From NCBI RefSeq assembly GCF_000758665.1, contig NZ_CP009285.1, forward strand, positions 1,426,001 through 1,490,000: a DNA stretch of 64,000 nucleotides, read 5' to 3'. Origin of the DNA: Paenibacillus borealis. GTDB taxonomy: Bacteria > Bacillota > Bacilli > Paenibacillales > Paenibacillaceae. The position numbers were made by a program, and so were the translations under genes. The notes below the pieces were generated by a model. It was not told the origin of the DNA. It saw nothing but the letters and a program-made list of their open reading frames with translations, and did not search any database. Numbering within the stretch: position 1 is the first letter of the stretch; each line of letters begins with the position of its first letter. This document shows, one piece after another, positions 60,327 through 64,000 of the stretch.

Positions 60327-61570
60327 AGAATAAAGTATTCGTAACCGGAGTAGGTATGGTTGGGCCTTGCGGGAATACTGCCGGGGGCTTCTGGGACGGA
60401 CTCCTGAGCGGCCGTAACTATATGACCCCGCTCCAGCTTGAGGGTACGGTTGGAGAGGCGCCTCCCTTCGCCGGACAAGTCAGCGGGATGGAGCCGGAGC
60501 AGGTCATCTCGAAGCGTCTGTTCAAGAAATGCTCCCGGTTCTCTGTGATGTCGATCCTGGCAGCTAAGGATGCCATGGATGATGCCGGCTGGGATCTTGA
60601 CACGATGAGCCGCGGGCGGATCGGCATCTTCGTCGGCAACAACTCGGGAGGATGGGAGAGTGCCAGGAATGGCTTGCGTGTTCTGCATAACGAAGGTGCC
60701 CCCTTCATTGATCCTAACCTCGCAAGCAATTGGTTTCCGGCCGCCGCACAGGGGCATATGTCCCTGGCCTTCGGCATTAAGGGCTACAGCAAGACGGTTA
60801 TCGCAGACCGCAGCAGCGGACTGCTTGCCATTGCTTATGCGGCCAGAGCCATTCGCAGCGGAATCATTGATGCGGCCATCGTGGGCGGTGCAGAGACGCC
60901 GCTTGATCCGTGGGCGCTCTCCTTCTATAACTCGGAGGGGCTGCTGAACCTGAAGGCAGACAGTCCGGAGACGGCGTATCGTCCGTTTGTAGCGGCCCGG
61001 AGCGGAATAGCCCTGGCTGAAGGAGCAGCTTTCCTCTGCCTCGAATCTGAACGCAGCCTCCGGAAGCGCGAGTCAACCGGCCGGGTGAGAGCGAGTATCC
61101 AGGGTTTCGGATTCACGAATGACGGGCAGGAATCTGCCCCGCATGAGGAGAGTGTGGCGCAATATGCCAGGGCCATCCGGCTGGCCATCGGACATTCAGA
61201 GATCCAGCCGGAGCAGATTGGCTATCTCTCACTGGATGGGGCGGCTTCCTCCCGTCAAGACGGGATTGAATGCTCGGCAATCCGGGAGGTATTCGGTGGC
61301 AGTGTATCGGACAAATGGGCGGGCTGTCCCAAGACATCCTTCGGCAACACGATTGGGGCTGCAGGCGCGTTCGATGTGGCACTGAGCGTGCTTGCCATGA
61401 ATCACGGGCAGCTGCCCGGTCTTCCGTATTTAGCGGAATCGGCTCCGGACAACGACCTGAATTTCGTGGCGGGAAGCAGCCGCCGGGTATCTGTCGAGTC
61501 CTCACTTATTCTGTCCAGAGGGAGGGGAGGGGTCTCTTCGGCACTGGTTGTGAAGGGCGAAGGCTTGTGA
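60323..61570 (+). CDS. Chain-length factor (ketosynthase beta)
   Basis: ~415 residues, ketosynthase fold without the catalytic residues. The active-site Cys position reads IADRSSGLLAI (Ser for Cys). The first His is replaced (SLDGAASSRQDG in place of NAHGSSTPQND), and the second is Asn (KTSFGNTIGAAGAFDV). Loss of Cys defines CLFs, although most actinobacterial CLFs carry Gln there. ATG 60323 overlaps the KS-alpha TGA, as in classical KS/CLF pairs that form a heterodimer setting chain length. An in-frame ATG at 60308 is possible. Confidence 0.88.
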   Translation: MKNKVFVTGVGMVGPCGNTAGGFWDGLLSGRNYMTPLQLEGTVGEAPPFAGQVSGMEPEQVISKRLFKKCSRFSVMSILAAKDAMDDAGWDLDTMSRGRIGIFVGNNSGGWESARNGLRVLHNEGAPFIDPNLASNWFPAAAQGHMSLAFGIKGYSKTVIADRSSGLLAIAYAARAIRSGIIDAAIVGGAETPLDPWALSFYNSEGLLNLKADSPETAYRPFVAARSGIALAEGAAFLCLESERSLRKRESTGRVRASIQGFGFTNDGQESAPHEESVAQYARAIRLAIGHSEIQPEQIGYLSLDGAASSRQDGIECSAIREVFGGSVSDKWAGCPKTSFGNTIGAAGAFDVALSVLAMNHGQLPGLPYLAESAPDNDLNFVAGSSRRVSVESSLILSRGRGGVSSALVVKGEGL

Positions 61571-61616
61571 AGAACGAAGGTTATAACTCATAAACTCAAG
61601 CGGGAGGGTGTATCTA

Positions 61617-61835
61617 ATGGTATTCGATAAGATAAAGGCCATCATTGAGGATATCGGAATTGAGGAGGAGATTACGGAGGCGTCGCGTTTGTATGAAGAT
61701 TTGGCTCTGGATTCGACGGAGCTGGCGCTTGTGTCTACAGGGCTGGCCAAGACCTTTGGCATCTTTATTGAAGGCAAGGCGCTCAGAGCTTATTCCGTGG
61801 GCCAGGTGATGGAAGCTATTGCCTTGAAGGCATGA
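61617..61835 (+). CDS. Acyl carrier protein of the polyketide cluster
   Basis: 72 residues. VFDKIKAIIEDIGIEEEITEASRLYEDLALDSTELALVSTGLAKTFGIFI is an ACP, with the phosphopantetheine Ser in LDSTEL (DST for the usual DSL/DSM). It is acidic overall. GGGAGGG precedes the ATG. It lies between the CLF and the holo-ACP synthase, whose start overlaps its stop. It is clearly separate from the fatty-acid ACP by context. Confidence 0.9.
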   Translation: MVFDKIKAIIEDIGIEEEITEASRLYEDLALDSTELALVSTGLAKTFGIFIEGKALRAYSVGQVMEAIALKA

Positions 61836-62212
61836 TCAGAGGGATCGGCATGGATATCATCAGCATTAGCTTTGTGGAGCAGATGATGGCTAAATGCGGT
61901 GAACTCTTTATGCAGCAATATTTTTCGAAGGAAGAGAGAGAATTGTTCACTTGTAAAAAAAGACATGCCGCAGACTTCCTTGCGGGCAGATTTGCCGCCA
62001 AAGAAGCGCTGCTGAAGGCCATCGGAACCGGAATGAACTGTGAGCTGGGCTGGAATGAAATGGAGTTTCTCAACCATGCCAGCGGCCAGCCCTATCTGGT
62101 CCGCAGCAGAGGCCTGGAGACTTACGTACAGCAGCAGGAGACGGTTCACGTAAGCATTAGTCATCACGGTGATTATGCTGCTGCATTCATCATTATTGAG
62201 AGCAGTCAATGA
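61832..62212 (+). CDS. Holo-ACP synthase, cluster-borne
   Basis: 126 residues, AcpS-type phosphopantetheinyl transferase. Magnesium Asp in IRGIGMDIISISFVE; Glu and Lys in FLAGRFAAKEALLKAIGTGM; C-terminal VHVSISHHGDYAAAFIII. The start (ATG 61832) overlaps the ACP stop by four bases. A dedicated AcpS coupled to an ACP suggests the carrier is not served well by the housekeeping enzyme. Confidence 0.93.
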   Translation: MIRGIGMDIISISFVEQMMAKCGELFMQQYFSKEERELFTCKKRHAADFLAGRFAAKEALLKAIGTGMNCELGWNEMEFLNHASGQPYLVRSRGLETYVQQQETVHVSISHHGDYAAAFIIIESSQ

Positions 62213-62234
62213 CTGTGAGGAGAGGACAATTGAT

Positions 62235-63434
62235 ATGAGCAACAACAAAATTTTCACACTCTTAGCCATCAATATTTTACTCGTCTTTTCGATTATGGTC
62301 AGTATCTTCCCGATCGCACCCCTGATCAGCAGCGATCTTGGGATGACCTCCGGTGAAATCGGAACCATAGCGGGCATTGCCTCGCTGGTCATGACTTTCC
62401 TGTCGATTCCATCCGGCGTCTTTGCCGACCGGTACGGGCGGAAGAAGATTATCGTCACCTCGATCGCACTTTCGGCAGTAGCCGTATTCATGGTGGCCGC
62501 TGCTCAAGGCGTGCTGATGTTTACAGCCGGCTGGCTGCTGTTCGGCTTTGCCAGAGGTTTCGTATCCACACCGATCTTTGCGGTGGTGACGGATGTGTGC
62601 AAGCCCGAAGAGCGGGGCCGGGCAATGGGCATTGTGTCCGGGGCGATCGGTGCCGGATCGGTGCTGGGATATGTCGTCAGCGGTCTGCTCAGCAATTACT
62701 TCGGCTGGCATGTATCCTTCGCGGTGCTGGGTTCACTCCTGGTTCTGTCCGCACTGGTTACCTCTGCGCTGCTGAAGGAGACCGGGGTCAAGAATTCAAG
62801 CAAGAGCATCGGGAAAGCCTTCAAAAATTCGTTCAAATGGCTGGGCATCCGTGAAATCCTGCTGGCGGGGATTGTGGGAACCCTGTGCTTCATGGTGGGT
62901 GTCTTTACGACCTTCCTGGTGCCGTTCGCGGCCAAAGAGCAGGATATTTCCCTGGTGCTGCTCAGCTTTCTCTTCATTCCGTATGAAGCGGTGGCTTCGT
63001 TCGGGGCGGTATTCATTGGCTGGATCTCGGATAAGGTGGGCAGACATGCGCCTCTGATCTGGGCCCAGTCGATCTGTCTGGGAGCGCTCTTGCTGCTGTA
63101 TGCGCTGGACTTCAACCCCTGGCTGCTGACGTTCGGTTATGCGCTGATCGGACTTACAGAAGGGCCTATTATTACGCTGGTTAACACGATAATTACGGAT
63201 AAGGTCGTCAAGATCAATCCGATGGAAATGGGGACGGCCTTAGGAACCTTCCGGACCCTGCAGGGGGTCGGGATTGCGCTGGGATCAACGCTTGGCGGAT
63301 TCTTCTACAGCAGGATCGGAACGCATCCCAGCTATCTGGTGGCAGCCGGAATGATGGTGCTTACGATTCTGATCTCGCTTGGTCTGGGCAAAAAGGAAGA
63401 ATCGGGTGTATCTGAATATAAATCAGCCGGATAA
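62235..63434 (+). CDS. MFS exporter of the polyketide cluster
   Basis: 399 residues, twelve helices. Motif A (GVFADRYGRKKIIVTSIAL) and motif C (RGRAMGIVSGAIGAGSVLGYVVSGLLSNYFGW) are complete, followed by MEMGTALGTFRTLQGVGIALGSTLGGFFYSRIG. ATG 62235 follows GAGGAGAGG; the in-frame start at 62169 lies in the AcpS gene. Position within the cluster suggests export of the product or self-resistance. Confidence 0.9.
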   Translation: MSNNKIFTLLAINILLVFSIMVSIFPIAPLISSDLGMTSGEIGTIAGIASLVMTFLSIPSGVFADRYGRKKIIVTSIALSAVAVFMVAAAQGVLMFTAGWLLFGFARGFVSTPIFAVVTDVCKPEERGRAMGIVSGAIGAGSVLGYVVSGLLSNYFGWHVSFAVLGSLLVLSALVTSALLKETGVKNSSKSIGKAFKNSFKWLGIREILLAGIVGTLCFMVGVFTTFLVPFAAKEQDISLVLLSFLFIPYEAVASFGAVFIGWISDKVGRHAPLIWAQSICLGALLLLYALDFNPWLLTFGYALIGLTEGPIITLVNTIITDKVVKINPMEMGTALGTFRTLQGVGIALGSTLGGFFYSRIGTHPSYLVAAGMMVLTILISLGLGKKEESGVSEYKSAG

Positions 63435-63446
63435 AGGAGTGCATTG

Positions 63447-63827
63447 ATGAATCAGGTGTACGCAAGGACAGTGGTTCAATTTGACGATGTGCCGGTGGTT
63501 CTTGCCAGGGGAGGACAGATGCGCGTGCTGGCAAATCCGGCAACGGTTGGAGCCTCGCAGCTGATTATGGGTCATGTGATCCTCCGCGCCGGGGAAGAGA
63601 TCAAGGAGCATCTCCATGATTACGGTGAAGAGACCGTATTTGTGGTCCGGGGACAAGGAACGGCGTTCATTGAAGATATCCCGCATTCCCTTCAGGAGCA
63701 TTGCCTGTTCATTGCGAGGAAGGGTGAGCGGCACCGTGTGGTAAATGAGGGGCCGGGCGAAATGGAGCTGGTCTTTGCCACGGCACCGCTGGCCCCGAGT
63801 GCAGAGAAGGGTCACAGAGATGTATAG
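63447..63827 (+). CDS. Cupin-domain protein, possible polyketide cyclase
   Basis: 126 residues, single cupin. Motif 1 GHVILRAGEEIKEHLHDYGEETVFVVRGQGTAFI (metal-type His, His, Glu) and motif 2 HCLFIARKGERHRVVNEGPGEMELVFA (His). Small cupins of the TcmJ/WhiE-ORFII group are found in aromatic polyketide clusters and affect cyclisation. AAGGAG lies seven bases before ATG 63447. It follows the exporter by 12 bases, within the same transcript. Confidence 0.85.
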   Translation: MNQVYARTVVQFDDVPVVLARGGQMRVLANPATVGASQLIMGHVILRAGEEIKEHLHDYGEETVFVVRGQGTAFIEDIPHSLQEHCLFIARKGERHRVVNEGPGEMELVFATAPLAPSAEKGHRDV

Positions 63828-63881
63828 CTCCCGGGCAGCAATAAGCTATCCCATACAATCCAAAGGGGTGAGAAGAGAAAC

Positions 63882-64000
63882 GTGAAAAGCAATCTTGTTA
63901 TTGTAGACACTCATGCCCATTTTGCCGTCAAGGAGAATAAAAGTCTGGAGCTCAGTCTGGCTGGCGCCGGAACCGTCCCCGATTACAAGAAGCAAAAAGG
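63882..64000 (+). CDS. Amidohydrolase-like protein (3' end outside window)
   Basis: Only the first ~39 codons are present: GTG start, then KSNLVIVDTHAHFAVKENKSLEL. VDTHAHF is the HxH metal-binding signature that opens amidohydrolase-superfamily proteins, including decarboxylases and hydrolases. Its position after the cupin suggests it belongs to the polyketide operon, perhaps as a decarboxylase or thioester hydrolase. The rest cannot be judged. Confidence 0.6.
   Translation, partial: MKSNLVIVDTHAHFAVKENKSLELSLAGAGTVPDYKKQK

Overview
The window is a chromosomal segment of a low-GC Gram-positive, spore-forming bacterium, most probably Paenibacillus or a close relative. Reasons: a Spo0E-type phosphatase, a YdcC-like protein followed by alr, EndoAI and EndoA in the Bacillus order, S-layer homology (SLH) proteins, copper-amine-oxidase-type 'stalk' domains, strong AGGAGG ribosome binding sites, many GTG/TTG starts, and sugar ABC transporters without their own ATPase beside a YesN-type AraC response regulator. 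No rRNA, tRNA, CRISPR array, transposase or phage gene was seen.

Layout. 1-8.6 kb: a glycan-use operon (response regulator, sugar-binding lipoprotein, two permeases, NanE epimerase, ROK kinase, CutC, GH29 alpha-L-fucosidase). 9.3-12.3 kb: an iron-siderophore pair, each gene with its own Fur-like box; the regulator carries a C-terminal domain homologous to the adjacent binding protein. 12.7-16.1 kb: a 13-repeat Big2 surface protein. 16.4-18.5 kb: an SPFH protein coupled to a divergent NAD-kinase-fold protein. 18.6-27.9 kb: a Q-rich protein, an L,D-transpeptidase, an N-acetylglucosamine kinase-like protein, a P-loop kinase and small membrane proteins, an ECF sigma/anti-sigma/large membrane protein operon and a YjgB-like lipoprotein. 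28-38.5 kb: a winged-helix/helical-repeat regulator with an MFS pump, a histidine phosphatase, TatD, a stalk-domain protein, DoxX and MarR flanking a double CRP/FNR-type site, a DMT permease, Spo0E, and a TetR/MFS pair. 38.7-49.2 kb: a second ECF operon, ydcC-alr-endoAI-endoA, a TetR/MFS pair with matching operators, and Tex. 49.6-57.1 kb: acetyltransferases (one internally deleted), a lipoprotein, a Tet(M)-like GTPase, and two paralogous SLH proteins flanking it. 57.7-64 kb: a cluster resembling a type II (aromatic) polyketide synthase, running off the window end.

The strongest discovery candidate is the 57.7-64 kb cluster: winged-helix regulator, SRPBCC aromatase/cyclase, ketosynthase alpha, chain-length factor, ACP, holo-ACP synthase, MFS exporter, cupin cyclase and the start of an HxH hydrolase. 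The gene content and the overlapping KS/CLF pair resemble actinobacterial spore-pigment loci such as whiE, but the host is a Firmicute. A second, independent signal is a set of four intergenic arrays of ~20-26 bp imperfect palindromes or half-palindromes, with different core sequences but a similar ~50-52 bp spacing.

All protein assignments come from reading motifs by eye. No database search was run. Starts were chosen by ribosome binding site and family N-terminus, and several differ from the longest open frame.
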